Assembly: GCF_006874585.1 (NCBI RefSeq)
Contig: NZ_CP029761.1
Location: forward strand, 61,001-125,000
Length of the DNA: 64,000 nucleotides
Direction of reading: 5' to 3'
Source: Sphingomonas sp. IC081
GTDB taxonomy: Bacteria; Pseudomonadota; Alphaproteobacteria; Sphingomonadales; Sphingomonadaceae
Numbering within the stretch: position 1 is the first letter of the stretch; each line of letters opens with the position of its first letter. Below, piece by piece: positions 54,726 through 63,444 of this stretch. A program made the translations under genes and the position numbers. A model generated the notes under the pieces. That model was not told the DNA's origin. It saw only the letters and a program-made list of their open reading frames with translations, and ran no database searches.

Positions 54726-54745
54726 GCATTTGAGGGTTGAGCGCC

Positions 54746-55012
54746 GTGGCGAAAGAAGAACTGCTGACGATGGAAGGCTTCATTGAGGAAGTGCTTCCGG
54801 ACGGACGGTTTGCCGTCCTGCTCGATAACGAGCATCGCATCATTGCCTATACGGCAGGAAAGATGCGCAAGTTCCGGATCCGCACGGTCGCGGGCGACCG
54901 CGTCCACGTCGAAATGACGCCGTATGACCTCAGCAAGGGGCGGATCGTCTTCCGCGAACGCTCCCCGGGGCAGGCGGCGCCAAGCAAGCAGCGCAGCAAT
55001 TTCAGAAGATAG
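54746..55012 (+). CDS. infA: Translation initiation factor IF-1
   Basis: 88-residue S1/OB-fold protein that binds the ribosomal A site. The GTG start gives the family N-terminus [19 protein letters not shown]; core motifs [19 protein letters not shown] and [20 protein letters not shown] are intact. It is about 16 residues longer than E. coli IF-1, with a basic tail ([16 protein letters not shown]). A few core positions differ from the usual (FAVLLDNEH), so a second IF-1 elsewhere in the genome is possible. Confidence 0.94.
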   Translation: MAKEELLTMEGFIEEVLPDGRFAVLLDNEHRIIAYTAGKMRKFRIRTVAGDRVHVEMTPYDLSKGRIVFRERSPGQAAPSKQRSNFRR

Positions 55013-55047
55013 AAAGATGCGGCCAGGAGCCGCGATAACAGGACTAC

Positions 55048-55200
55048 ATGATCAAGAATATTACGGGCGCGTTTGAACGCCCCTTCCACAAGAACGACAA
55101 CCGCCAGCAGCCGCATTCGAGCCGGCAGGGGATCGGCGCCGCCAATGGTTTGCTGCCCCTGCGCGAGCTTCGGCTTCTGGTTGCCGGCATGGTTGACTGA
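55048..55200 (+). CDS. Candidate 50-residue protein downstream of infA
   Basis: An open frame of 50 codons, ATG at 55048 to TGA at 55200, 35 bases after infA and just before the shared terminator. ACAGGA lies upstream at suitable distance. The protein is basic with His/Asn/Gln-rich middle and a hydrophobic C-terminal half (ANGLLPLRELRLLVAGMVD). GC-rich third positions are compatible with coding. No family recognised; it could be chance. Confidence 0.4.
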   Translation: MIKNITGAFERPFHKNDNRQQPHSSRQGIGAANGLLPLRELRLLVAGMVD

Positions 55201-55252
55201 CCTCGTTCCGGGCCCTTGCGGGTCCGGTCTATGGCAGGAACTTGCATCGTTG

Positions 55253-55288
55253 CAGCGCCCGGAGACAGGTCCCTGTCTCCGGGCGCTG
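55253..55288. terminator. Strong bidirectional terminator between infA and yceD
   Basis: A perfect 17-bp stem (55253-55269 with 55272-55288) of very GC-rich sequence, placed between convergent transcripts and followed by TGCGTTTG. Confidence 0.85.
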
Positions 55289-55307
55289 TGCGTTTGAGCG
55301 GGTCAGG

Positions 55308-55859
55308 CTACTTGCCGAGCTTCAGGTCCTTGAGGGCGGCGAAGGCGCCGTTGTCCTCGGGTGTGCCGATCCCGGCGGCCAGCCTGGCGGCGTCGGCATT
55401 GGGTCCGGTGAGGAACGGGTCGATGGCGAGCGCGAGGCTCTGCGCCACGGCTTCGCCGATGTCGATGTGAGTACCGGTGTACTCGATTTCGTCGAGGTCG
55501 TCGGCGGTCAGTTCGACTTCCTCGTCGGGGGTGTGGTCGTCGGTTTCGGGCACGAAGCGGAAGAACACCGGCTCCTCCACGCTGACCGGCAGGTCCTCCG
55601 CCGAAATCGCGCAGGACTGGATGAAGGCGGCCTTCAGCGTGCCGCGTGCCTCGACCTGGCGGTCGCTGCGGGTGAGGGCGAGATCGGCCGAGAGGCTGTC
55701 GATCCGGACAAGGCCGAAGCGCGTGGCCAGTGCGGCGCGTTCAGAAGCATTGGCCTCGAAGTGGCCCGGCTTGCTCTCGACCTGCCGGATGTCGAGGCGG
55801 CGCGAGAACTCGGGGGCCGCATCGGGGGCGGAATCGGGAGAGGGGGGCAGTTCGCTCAT
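55308..55859 (-). CDS. YceD/DUF177 family protein
   Basis: 183-residue protein of the DUF177 (YceD, Nucleoid-like/23S rRNA accumulation) family. Typical elements are the LKAAFIQSCAISAEDLPVSV core with a conserved Cys, and the acidic EVELTADDLDEIEYTG followed by IDIGEAVAQSLALAIDPF. Family members are linked to 23S rRNA accumulation and often precede rpmF-plsX; here it is coupled to the bc1 chaperone gene instead (4-base overlap). Confidence 0.85.
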   Translation of the reverse strand: MSELPPSPDSAPDAAPEFSRRLDIRQVESKPGHFEANASERAALATRFGLVRIDSLSADLALTRSDRQVEARGTLKAAFIQSCAISAEDLPVSVEEPVFFRFVPETDDHTPDEEVELTADDLDEIEYTGTHIDIGEAVAQSLALAIDPFLTGPNADAARLAAGIGTPEDNGAFAALKDLKLGK

Positions 55860-56398
55860 CGGTCTATCCTTGCGGCCAGAAGGGCCTCGTTCGAAGTGGT
55901 TTCGAGGGCGGCGGCGAGTGCCTTGACCGGCGTGACCAGCATGGCTGCCTCGGCGCCTTCCCTCAGTGTCATGTTGCGTTCCAGCGCGGCGGCCAGTGGG
56001 GCGTCGACCTGCGCGGCCTCGATCTGCGCAAATGCGTCCCTGAGCGCGCCGATGCGGCCGCCGAGCGCGCTTACCAGCTTGCCCATGTGCTTGCCGACGA
56101 CAAGGTCGCCGATGCCGGACTGGCGCAACTGGCCGTCCATGTCGGTGACGAACAGCTCGGTCAGCCGCGCGGCGGGGTCGATCAGGTCCTTGCTACGTTC
56201 CATGCGCAGCACCACCAGGGCCATTACCAGCGTGATCGTGTCGAATCGCCCGGCGACGGTATCGGCTATGCCGTGTTCGGCATACCACGGTTTCTCGCGG
56301 GCGATCTCGACCACGCGGTGCCATAGTGGGCGCACGGCCTCGCGGCGGGCCTGGGTGCTGTCCGGGTTTCTGCCGATCAGGCGGCTGAGCAGGTTCAC
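55856..56398 (-). CDS. Ubiquinol-cytochrome c chaperone (CBP3-like)
   Basis: 180-residue protein of the ubiquinol-cytochrome c chaperone family, helping assembly of cytochrome b in complex III. Recognisable by WHRVVEIAREKPWYAEHGIAD, GRFDTITLVMALVVLRM and ELFVTDMDGQLRQSGIGDLVV with GKHMGKLVSALGGR. GTG 56398 (NLLSRLIGRN) was chosen; the upstream ORF extension is unlike the family. Cytoplasmic, membrane-associated role. Confidence 0.88.
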   Translation of the reverse strand: MNLLSRLIGRNPDSTQARREAVRPLWHRVVEIAREKPWYAEHGIADTVAGRFDTITLVMALVVLRMERSKDLIDPAARLTELFVTDMDGQLRQSGIGDLVVGKHMGKLVSALGGRIGALRDAFAQIEAAQVDAPLAAALERNMTLREGAEAAMLVTPVKALAAALETTSNEALLAARIDR

Positions 56399-56621
56399 GT
56401 GGTTTCGGGCCTTTCCTCTCGCCGCGCGCCGACGGTACTCTTGGCGGAACGTGTGGCGGGGCTTCTTGTTCAGGGGCAATTCAAGCAACCTGCCCCAACG
56501 CCCATTGCGCGACAAGCCGCTGGGCCCTAAGGCTCGGTACCGTTGTTTCGGGTCGATATATGGCTCTCGCGCCGGCAGGCAATGCCCGGAGCGGACCAGC
56601 CCCGTGAATTGGAGTGGGAAA

Positions 56622-57128
56622 ATGCGCGGTTCTGGTCACGGCTCTGGTCTCAGGGTGAAGACCGCTGGCGTCGTTCTGGCGCTGGCTGCACTGACGGGGG
56701 GCTGCACCTCGATCCGCGATCATCGCGGTTACCTGGTCGACCAGACGCTGGTCGATTCGGTCTCGCCCGGTGTCGACAATCGCCAGTCGGTGGAAAAGAC
56801 CCTCGGCCGTCCGACTTTCGTCAGCCAGTTTGGCGAGAAGGACTACTACTACGTGTCGCAGACCGTGAAGACGCCGCCGTTCGGCCGTCCGCGCACCGCG
56901 GAACAGACGATCCTGCGCGTGCGCTTCGATCCGGCGGGCAATGTCGTTGCGGTGGACAAGAAGGGCATCGACGATGTCGCGCGCATCCGCCCCGAGGGCG
57001 ATACGACGCCGACGCTGGGCCGTCATCGCGGTCTGCTCGAGGATCTGTTCGGCAACATCGGCCAGGTCGGCGCTGCCGGCATGGGGACCGGCACGCAGCC
57101 GACCGGCCCCGGTCCGAACGGCAGCTGA
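56622..57128 (+). CDS. bamE: Outer membrane assembly lipoprotein BamE
   Basis: 168-residue SmpA/OmlA lipoprotein of the BAM complex. The signal peptide ends ALAALTGGC, lipidated Cys28. The core has HRGYLVDQTLVDSVSPGVDN, VEKTLGRPTFVSQFGEKDYY and YVSQTV, then a Gly/Pro-rich tail longer than in E. coli. GGAG at 56611-56614 precedes the ATG. The frame is open far upstream, but only 56622 gives a signal peptide. Confidence 0.92.
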   Translation: MRGSGHGSGLRVKTAGVVLALAALTGGCTSIRDHRGYLVDQTLVDSVSPGVDNRQSVEKTLGRPTFVSQFGEKDYYYVSQTVKTPPFGRPRTAEQTILRVRFDPAGNVVAVDKKGIDDVARIRPEGDTTPTLGRHRGLLEDLFGNIGQVGAAGMGTGTQPTGPGPNGS

Positions 57129-57148
57129 TCCAGGCGATCACGCTTTCG

Positions 57149-57186
57149 AAATGCCCGCGCAAGCCTCCTGGTCTGCGCGGGCATTT
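57149..57186 (+). terminator. Terminator of bamE
   Basis: A 13-bp stem AAATGCCCGCGCA / TGCGCGGGCATTT with a 12-base loop, ending in TTTTCGTTTC; 20 bases after the bamE stop. Confidence 0.85.
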
Positions 57187-57254
57187 TCGTTTCGTGCAAT
57201 CACTTCGCGGCGGCCAGCGCTTGAACCCGCCGTCTGCCGCCATATATCCGCAGC

Positions 57255-57812
57255 ATGGACAATAGCGGGGCGAGCCACGGCCTGATCCAGTGGCACGGAA
57301 CCACCATCATCGGTGTTAAGAAGGGCGGCAAGACCGTCATCGCCGGCGACGGCCAGGTTTCCATGGGCAATACCGTCATGAAGCCCAACGCGCGCAAGGT
57401 GCGCCGGATCGGTGACGGCAAGGTGATCGCGGGCTTCGCCGGCGCCACCGCCGATGCCTTCACCTTGTTCGAACGCCTCGAGCGCAAGCTGGAGCAGCAC
57501 CGCGGCCAGCTGATGCGCGCAGCGGTCGAACTCGCCAAGGACTGGCGGACCGACAAGTACCTGCGCAATCTGGAAGCGCTGATGATCGTCGCCGATGCCG
57601 AGACGCTGCTGGTGCTCACCGGCAATGGCGACGTGCTGGAACCCGAAGGCGGCATCACCGCGATCGGTTCGGGCGGCAACTATGCGCTGGCCGCCGGCCG
57701 CGCGCTTGACGAGTACGAGGAGGATGCCGAGCGGATCGCCCGGCGCGCCATGGCCGTCGCCGCCGACATCTGCGTCTTCACCAACGACCGCGTTACGGTC
57801 GAGACCATCTGA
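57255..57812 (+). CDS. hslV: ATP-dependent protease proteolytic subunit HslV
   Basis: 185-residue threonine protease that forms a double hexamer with HslU. Maturation should cleave after Gly15 to expose Thr16 ([20 protein letters not shown]); the catalytic Lys lies in [11 protein letters not shown]. The C-terminus [12 protein letters not shown] is typical. It lies 14 bases before hslU. Confidence 0.96.
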   Translation: MDNSGASHGLIQWHGTTIIGVKKGGKTVIAGDGQVSMGNTVMKPNARKVRRIGDGKVIAGFAGATADAFTLFERLERKLEQHRGQLMRAAVELAKDWRTDKYLRNLEALMIVADAETLLVLTGNGDVLEPEGGITAIGSGGNYALAAGRALDEYEEDAERIARRAMAVAADICVFTNDRVTVETI

Positions 57813-57826
57813 ATTTGCAGGACATC

Positions 57827-59125
57827 ATGAAAGACACCCTGACCCCCAAGGCCATCGTCCGCGCGCTCGACGAGCATATCATCGGGCAGACCGAAGCCAA
57901 GAAGGCCGTCGCCGTTGCCCTGCGCAACCGCTGGCGCCGCCAGAAGCTGCCCTTCGACTTGCGCGATGAGGTGACGCCGAAGAACATCCTGATGATCGGG
58001 CCCACGGGCTGCGGCAAGACCGAGATCAGCCGCCGCCTCGCCAAGCTGGCCGATGCGCCTTTCGTGAAGGTGGAAGCCACCAAGTTCACCGAAGTCGGCT
58101 ACGTCGGCCGCGACGTCGAACAGATCGCGCGCGACCTGGTGGAAGAGGCGATCCGTCTCGAAAAGGACCGTCGCCGCGAATCGGTGCGCGAGGCAGCCAG
58201 CAAGGCGGCGATGGAGCGCCTGCTCAACGCGCTGGTCGGCGACGGGGCTTCGGAGGCAACCCGCGCCTCGTTCCACCAGCGCATCACCGAAAATGCCATG
58301 AACGAGACCGAAGTCGAGATCGAGGTCGAGGATACCCCCTCGGCGCCGATGGAGATCCCCGGCATGGGCGGTTCGGTCGGCATGATCAACCTCTCGGACA
58401 TCATGGGCAAGTTCGGCGGACCGAAGCTGACGCGCCGCAAGATGAAAGTGCCCGACGCCTGGGACAAGCTGGTCGACGAGGAGTCGGAAAAGCGCATGGA
58501 TCAGGACGACGTCGCCCGCACCGCGCTGGCCAATGCCGAAACCAACGGCATCGTCTTCCTGGACGAGATCGACAAGATCGCGGTTTCGGACGTGCGTGGC
58601 GGTTCGGTCAGCCGCGAAGGCGTGCAGCGGGACCTGCTGCCGCTGATCGAGGGTACCACGGTTGCCACCAAGTACGGCCCGATGAAGACCGACCATGTGC
58701 TCTTCATCGCCAGCGGCGCGTTCCACGTGGCCAAGCCTTCGGACATGCTGCCCGAACTGCAGGGCCGCCTGCCGATCCGCGTGGAACTCAAGGCGCTGAC
58801 CGAGGAAGACTTCGTGCGCATCCTCTCCGAGACGCGCGCCAATCTGGTGGCGCAGTACAAGGCGCTGCTGGCGACCGAGGAAGTCACGGTGGACGTCACC
58901 GCCGAGGCCGTGACCGAGATCGCCAAGATCGCCGCGCAAGTGAACGAAAGCGTCGAGAACATCGGCGCCCGCCGCTTGCAGACGGTGATGGAAAAGTTGC
59001 TGGAGGAACTCAGCTTCGAAGCCGAGGACCGCAAGGGCGAGACGGTGACGATCGATCAGTCCTATGTCAGCGAAAAGCTGGCGGGGCTGGCGGGCAACGC
59101 CGACCTGTCGAAGTACATTCTCTGA
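57827..59125 (+). CDS. hslU: HslUV protease ATPase subunit HslU
   Basis: 432-residue AAA+ unfoldase. Walker A is [20 protein letters not shown], the pore loop [18 protein letters not shown], Walker [13 protein letters not shown], and the C-terminus ends in ADLSKYIL, which docks into HslV. An I domain lies between Walker A and B. ATG 57827 has AGGA upstream; a TTG at 57815 is less likely. Confidence 0.97.
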   Translation: MKDTLTPKAIVRALDEHIIGQTEAKKAVAVALRNRWRRQKLPFDLRDEVTPKNILMIGPTGCGKTEISRRLAKLADAPFVKVEATKFTEVGYVGRDVEQIARDLVEEAIRLEKDRRRESVREAASKAAMERLLNALVGDGASEATRASFHQRITENAMNETEVEIEVEDTPSAPMEIPGMGGSVGMINLSDIMGKFGGPKLTRRKMKVPDAWDKLVDEESEKRMDQDDVARTALANAETNGIVFLDEIDKIAVSDVRGGSVSREGVQRDLLPLIEGTTVATKYGPMKTDHVLFIASGAFHVAKPSDMLPELQGRLPIRVELKALTEEDFVRILSETRANLVAQYKALLATEEVTVDVTAEAVTEIAKIAAQVNESVENIGARRLQTVMEKLLEELSFEAEDRKGETVTIDQSYVSEKLAGLAGNADLSKYIL

Positions 59126-59148
59126 TTTCCAGCCCTCGGGCAGGATTG

Positions 59149-59185
59149 AAAAGGGGCGCGGGACTTCGGTCTCGCGCTCCTTTTT
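59149..59185 (+). terminator. Terminator of hslVU
   Basis: An imperfect 16-bp stem with a TTCG loop (AAAAGG...CCTTTTT), ending in a T-run; 23 bases after hslU. Confidence 0.88.
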
Positions 59186-59255
59186 GTTCCTTGAATGTTC
59201 TTTTTATTCGGCTAGATTCGGGCGGCCAGATTCGGGGGCGACAAGGAGAATCGTC

Positions 59256-59657
59256 ATGAAGCTAGAAGGTGGTTGCCAGTGCGGCGACGTGCGTTACCGC
59301 GTCGAGGGTGAGCCGCTCCACGCCGCGTTCTGCCATTGCACGGATTGCCGCAAGTCGGCGGGGGCACCGGTGGTGGCCTGGGGCGCATTCAACCATGCCG
59401 AGTTCGAAGTGATTCAGGGCGATGCGGCGGTGTTCAATTCCAGCGGCACGGCCATGCGCCACTTCTGCCCGCGCTGCGGGACCGGGCTGTGGTACACCAA
59501 TGCCGAATATCTGCCTGGCATCGTCGATATCCAGATCGCCACGCTCGATGACCCCGAGGCGCTGCCACCCGGTGCGCACATCCAGGTGGCCGAGCGGGTC
59601 TCGTGGATGAAGGACACGACCCAGGTTCCGGAATTCGAGCGCTATCCGGGTGGGTGA
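59256..59657 (+). CDS. GFA-family (glutathione-dependent formaldehyde-activating-like) protein
   Basis: 133-residue zinc protein of the GFA/CENP-V family. Zinc-binding Cys are in EGGCQCGDVRYRV, FCHCTDCRKSAG and FCPRCGTGLWY. AAGGAGA precedes the ATG. Despite the family name, most members have unproven substrates. Its 3' end overlaps the dioxygenase-like gene by 8 bases, so the two may work together. Confidence 0.9.
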   Translation: MKLEGGCQCGDVRYRVEGEPLHAAFCHCTDCRKSAGAPVVAWGAFNHAEFEVIQGDAAVFNSSGTAMRHFCPRCGTGLWYTNAEYLPGIVDIQIATLDDPEALPPGAHIQVAERVSWMKDTTQVPEFERYPGG

Positions 59658-60333
59658 TCTTGATCTCGTCCGCGATGGGGCCTGCCTGCATCGGGGTCTG
59701 GCGACAGCACTGCTGAACGATCTTGCGGCAGTCCTCGCGAAATGGCCGGACGGCCATGCGGGTGTGCGTATTTCCGGCGATGGCGATCTGGCGCGCCTGC
59801 TGGATACGGACGGCCCCATTGGCGCGATGGCGGCCAAGGTGCGGGGCTGCGATGTGCGCCCGGTTCGCGCGGTGCTGTTCGACAAGAACGAGCGAACCGA
59901 CTGGGCGCTTGGCTGGCATCAGGACCGTACGATTGCCGTGCGTGAACAGGCCGAGGTTACCGGTTTCGGCCCTTGGTCGGTCAAGCAGGGCATTCGCCAT
60001 GTCGAACCGCCCTTTTCGGTGATCGAGGGCATGGTGACGGTGCGCATCCATCTCGATCCGGTGGACGAGAACAATGCGCCCTTGCTGGTGGCGCTGGGCT
60101 CGCACCTGCTGGGGCGCATTCCCGTAAGCGAAGTGGATGCGGTGGTGGCTGGCTTGCCGGTCCGCACCTGTCTTGCCGAGATCGGCGATGTCTGGTTCTA
60201 CCGCACGCCGATCCTCCACGCCTCGAATGCGGTCGTGGTCAAAGCGGGGGCCGGGCACCGCAGACGGCGCGTGCTTCAGGTCGATTATGCCGCCGGGGGC
60301 TTGCCAGCCCCGCTGGAGTGGCTAGGCATCTGA
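59650..60333 (+). CDS. Phytanoyl-CoA dioxygenase-like Fe(II)/2-oxoglutarate oxygenase
   Basis: 227-residue double-stranded beta-helix protein. The Fe(II) triad fits His90-x-Asp92 (LGWHQDRTIAV) and His190 (TPILHAS), and an Arg after it (RRRRVLQVDY) could bind 2-oxoglutarate. GTG start inside the end of the GFA gene. Substrate unknown; translational coupling to a GFA protein suggests a joint small-molecule modification or detoxification step. Confidence 0.8.
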   Translation: MGDLDLVRDGACLHRGLATALLNDLAAVLAKWPDGHAGVRISGDGDLARLLDTDGPIGAMAAKVRGCDVRPVRAVLFDKNERTDWALGWHQDRTIAVREQAEVTGFGPWSVKQGIRHVEPPFSVIEGMVTVRIHLDPVDENNAPLLVALGSHLLGRIPVSEVDAVVAGLPVRTCLAEIGDVWFYRTPILHASNAVVVKAGAGHRRRRVLQVDYAAGGLPAPLEWLGI

Positions 60334-60353
60334 ACCTTCGAAAACCGAGAGAG

Positions 60354-60560
60354 ATGCCGATGTACCAGACCCCCGAAGACCGCCCGATCTACCGCCTGCT
60401 CACCGGAGCGGACGACCGCGCCTTCTGCGAGCGCGTGTCCGAGGCGCTGGCGCAGGGCTGGCGGCTCTACGGCTCGCCCTCGCTGTCGTGGGATACGGCG
60501 GAAAACTGCATGAAGGCGGCGCAGGCCGTGGTCTGGCACGAGGCCGATGTCGTGAAGTGA
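60354..60560 (+). CDS. DUF1737 small protein
   Basis: 68-residue protein of the DUF1737 type: YRLLTGADDRAFCERVSEAL followed by AQGWRLYGSPSLSWD, a fold resembling small anti-parallel domains that recur as fusions. It lies 20 bases after the oxygenase gene on the same strand. Function unknown. Confidence 0.8.
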   Translation: MPMYQTPEDRPIYRLLTGADDRAFCERVSEALAQGWRLYGSPSLSWDTAENCMKAAQAVVWHEADVVK

Positions 60561-60564
60561 CGGC

Positions 60565-62385
60565 CTATTCCGCCGCCTCGATCATGGCTTCGGCCTCGGC
60601 GGCCTGACGGGCCCACATTTCGGCATAGAGGCCGTCGATCCGCAGCAGTTCGCCATGCGTGCCGCTTTCGGCAAGACGGCCCTCGTTCAGCACCAGAATC
60701 CGGTCGGCGTCGGCAATCGTCGAGAGGCGGTGGGCGATCGAAAGGCTGGTGCGGTTTTCCGACACGCGGTGGAGCGTCGCCAGAATGTCCTGCTCGGTGC
60801 GGGTGTCGAGCGCGGAAGTCGCCTCGTCCAGCAGCAGGATCGGCGGGTTCTTCACCAGCGTGCGGGCAATCGCCACGCGCTGCTTCTCGCCGCCCGAAAG
60901 CTTCAGGCCGCGCTCGCCCACTTCGGTATCGTAGCCTTGCGGCAGCCGGTCGATCAGCCCCAGCAGTGCAGCACCGCGCGCGGCGGCTTCCACTTCGTCT
61001 TGCCCCGCGTCCTGACGGCCATAGGCGATGTTGTAGCCGATGGTGTCGTTGAACAGCACCGAATCCTGCGGCACGATGCCGATGGCGGCGCGCAAGGACG
61101 CCTGCGTCACTTCGGCGATGTCCTGCCCGTCGATCAGGATGCGGCCCTGCTGGGGATCGTAGAATCGGAACAGCAGCCGCGCGATCGTGGACTTGCCCGC
61201 GCCCGAAGGCCCGACGATGGCGAAGTTCTGCCCGGCGGGCACTTCGAACGAGAGGCCCTTCAGAATGCCGCGATCCGGCTCGTAGCCGAACACCACGTTG
61301 TCGAACACGACCGAGGGCTGTCGGATCACCAGCGCCGGGGCGCCGGGCTTGTCCGAGACTTCCTGTGGTTCGTCGAGCAGGCGGAACATCTCCGCCATGT
61401 CGATCAGGCCCTGCCGGATGGTGCGATAGACCATGCCCAGCATGTCGAGCGGGCGGAACAGCTGGGTCAGGTAGGTCTGCACGAAGACCAGCTGGCCTGC
61501 CGTATACTGCCCCTTGTACCATCCCCACACGGTGTAACCCAGCGCGCCTGCCATCAGCAGGTTCACCACTACGCCCTGTGCGATGTTGAGCAGGCCGAGC
61601 GAGTTCTCGCTCTTCACCGCCGCATCGGCATAGGCGCGGGTCGCCTGGGCATAACGCGCCTTCTCGCGGTGCTCGGCGGAGAAGTACTTCACCGTCTCGT
61701 AGTTGAGCAGCGAATCCACCGCGCGGGCAAGCGCCTGCCCGTCGAGCCGGTTCATCTGCTCGCGCAGCTTGGTGCGCCATTCGGTGATCGTGCGGGTCAC
61801 CCAGATATAGGCAGCGATGGCCAGGGCGGTAGCGCCGACGAGGCCGGGGCCGAAGTTGACGTAGAAGATCACCGCCACGACCAGCAATTGCAGCACGGTC
61901 GGCGCGATGTTGAACAGCATGAAGTAAAGCATCGTGTCGATGCTCTTGGTGCCGCGCTCGATCGTCTTGGTCACTTCGCCGGTGCGGCGGGCGAGGTGGA
62001 AGCGCAGCGAGAGGTTGTGGAGCTGGCCGAAGACGCTTTCCGCCAGTTCGCGGGTCGCGTCCTGGCCGACGCGCTCGAACACGATATTGCGTATGTTGTC
62101 GAATGCGGTCTGGATAAGTCGCCCGGCCGCGTAGCCAAGCACCGTGAGCATCGCCAGTTGCACCAGCCTGGGACCCGTCGCCCCCATGAGGTCTACCGCC
62201 CACTTCATCATGTAGGGCAGGGCAAGCTGGGTTGCGGTGGATAGCAGGATGAACAGGCAGGCCCACACGATCCGCCAGCGCAGCGCCGGATTCTCGCGCG
62301 GCCACAGGTAGGGCATGAAGCGCAGCAGCGTGCGCCAGCCATCGTGGCGGGCAGCGGGAGAGTTTACGGCAGTGTCTGGCGGCAT
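60565..62385 (-). CDS. ATM1/HMT1-type ABC exporter (fused permease-ATPase)
   Basis: 606-residue half-transporter acting as homodimer. Six membrane helices (about 36-320) precede an ATPase with Walker A IVGPSGAGKSTIARLLFRFY, signature LSGGEKQRVAIARTLV and Walker B ILLLDEATSALDTRT. The permease segment HLARRTGEVTKTIERGTKSI is the hallmark of ATM1/HMT1 transporters, which export glutathione-type thiol conjugates or heavy-metal complexes, as in Novosphingobium NaAtm1. Substrate inferred from family. Confidence 0.92.
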   Translation of the reverse strand: MPPDTAVNSPAARHDGWRTLLRFMPYLWPRENPALRWRIVWACLFILLSTATQLALPYMMKWAVDLMGATGPRLVQLAMLTVLGYAAGRLIQTAFDNIRNIVFERVGQDATRELAESVFGQLHNLSLRFHLARRTGEVTKTIERGTKSIDTMLYFMLFNIAPTVLQLLVVAVIFYVNFGPGLVGATALAIAAYIWVTRTITEWRTKLREQMNRLDGQALARAVDSLLNYETVKYFSAEHREKARYAQATRAYADAAVKSENSLGLLNIAQGVVVNLLMAGALGYTVWGWYKGQYTAGQLVFVQTYLTQLFRPLDMLGMVYRTIRQGLIDMAEMFRLLDEPQEVSDKPGAPALVIRQPSVVFDNVVFGYEPDRGILKGLSFEVPAGQNFAIVGPSGAGKSTIARLLFRFYDPQQGRILIDGQDIAEVTQASLRAAIGIVPQDSVLFNDTIGYNIAYGRQDAGQDEVEAAARGAALLGLIDRLPQGYDTEVGERGLKLSGGEKQRVAIARTLVKNPPILLLDEATSALDTRTEQDILATLHRVSENRTSLSIAHRLSTIADADRILVLNEGRLAESGTHGELLRIDGLYAEMWARQAAEAEAMIEAAE

Positions 62386-62390
62386 CCGCG

Positions 62391-63389
62391 CTATTTAGGG
62401 TGCGCGTCGCTGGAGGCAATCCTCTTGACGAGATCGTTCGGATCGCCGCGCCGTTTCTCGCCCGCGTCCTCGACCGTCACAGGCAGGTCGAACAGCACCT
62501 TGTGGGTCGAGAAATCGATCGCGATCCGCTTGAAGACCTTGAGTTCGCGCATGCCGAGGAACAGGGCCGGGCGCCTGTGCAGGCCCAGTTCGTGAAAGGC
62601 AGGGGAATCTGCAAAGGCGATGGCGACATTGGTGAGGATCAGCTTCTCCACTTGCAGCTTGTGGGCGATCACCAGTTCGGCCGGAATGTCGTCGCCGGTC
62701 ACGCCCGCCAGATGCACCAGTCCGGCCACCTGCTTGCGCATGGCCTGTTGCAGCGCCAGATTGCCCACCGCGCTGCTTGCCCCGGTATCGATCACTACGT
62801 CGACATGGATGCCGTCGACTTTGGCATCGGCCATGATGAGGCGGCCGAGCCGCTTGCGGGCATGGACAACGATCTCGTAGCCGCCCGCCCGCGCGGAGGG
62901 CCTGGTCGGCGCGATGGCGATCGTCTCGTTCTCGAAATCGAGGGTGACGCGCTGGCCTTGCAGACTGTCGGTGCCGATGATGCCGTCCGCGCCGATGTGC
63001 CGGGCTTCGAGCAGGGGCACGGTCAGGTCGTTGAACGCGCGTTCGCCGATGGCGATGCTGTCGACCCGAGCGGTCGCGACATCGCTGGCGCCGGCCATGC
63101 CCAGCACCGTGACCTTGGGACCAAGCGCGAGGCCAAGCATGCCGGCCAGGTCGTTCGAGACGACGGTTTGCTGCGATCCGGTATCGATCAGGAAGTGATA
63201 GGGGCCTTTGCCCTGAACCGCCACGCTCACGGTCATGCGCTCGTCGCGATCGGTAGCGGTCTTGAGCGTCTGCTCGCGCTCGCCGGTGGTCTGGCCGGTC
63301 TCGCCAGCCGGTGTCGCAGGTAAGGGCGCTGCGCCCGCAGCCGCTGTGTCAGCGAGCAGGAGCGTCAGCGCAAGCGCGCCGCCAATCAT
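62391..63389 (-). CDS. Exported protein with two retropepsin-like aspartic protease domains
   Basis: 332-residue protein with an N-terminal signal peptide (MIGGALALTLLLADTAAAGA). Two retroviral-type aspartyl protease half-domains occur in one chain: HFLIDTGSQQTVVSN (Asp69) with GIIGTDSLQG, and DVVIDTGASSAVGN (Asp201) with FLGMREL. Retropepsins normally dimerise; here both active-site Asp could come from one polypeptide, as in pepsins. Periplasmic; substrate unknown. Confidence 0.85.
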   Translation of the reverse strand: MIGGALALTLLLADTAAAGAAPLPATPAGETGQTTGEREQTLKTATDRDERMTVSVAVQGKGPYHFLIDTGSQQTVVSNDLAGMLGLALGPKVTVLGMAGASDVATARVDSIAIGERAFNDLTVPLLEARHIGADGIIGTDSLQGQRVTLDFENETIAIAPTRPSARAGGYEIVVHARKRLGRLIMADAKVDGIHVDVVIDTGASSAVGNLALQQAMRKQVAGLVHLAGVTGDDIPAELVIAHKLQVEKLILTNVAIAFADSPAFHELGLHRRPALFLGMRELKVFKRIAIDFSTHKVLFDLPVTVEDAGEKRRGDPNDLVKRIASSDAHPK

Positions 63390-63444
63390 GTCATCCTCCC
63401 CGCGAAGCTTGAGCTTCGTCGGATATTGTCAGGTCAGGAGAGTA

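Larger units (their letters stand above)
54407..54745. other. Intergenic region: pst terminator, infA promoter and leader
   Basis: About 340 bases without a gene. From left to right: the phoB terminator hairpin, a second hairpin GGCCGCC / GGCGGCC (54526-54546), a good sigma70-type promoter, and a roughly 165-base infA leader with a strong hairpin. Confidence 0.7.

Noticed and set aside
55242..56621. Long upstream open frame in phase with bamE
   Set aside because: It runs antisense to yceD and the bc1 chaperone; only the ATG at 56622 gives a lipoprotein signal and has a Shine-Dalgarno.
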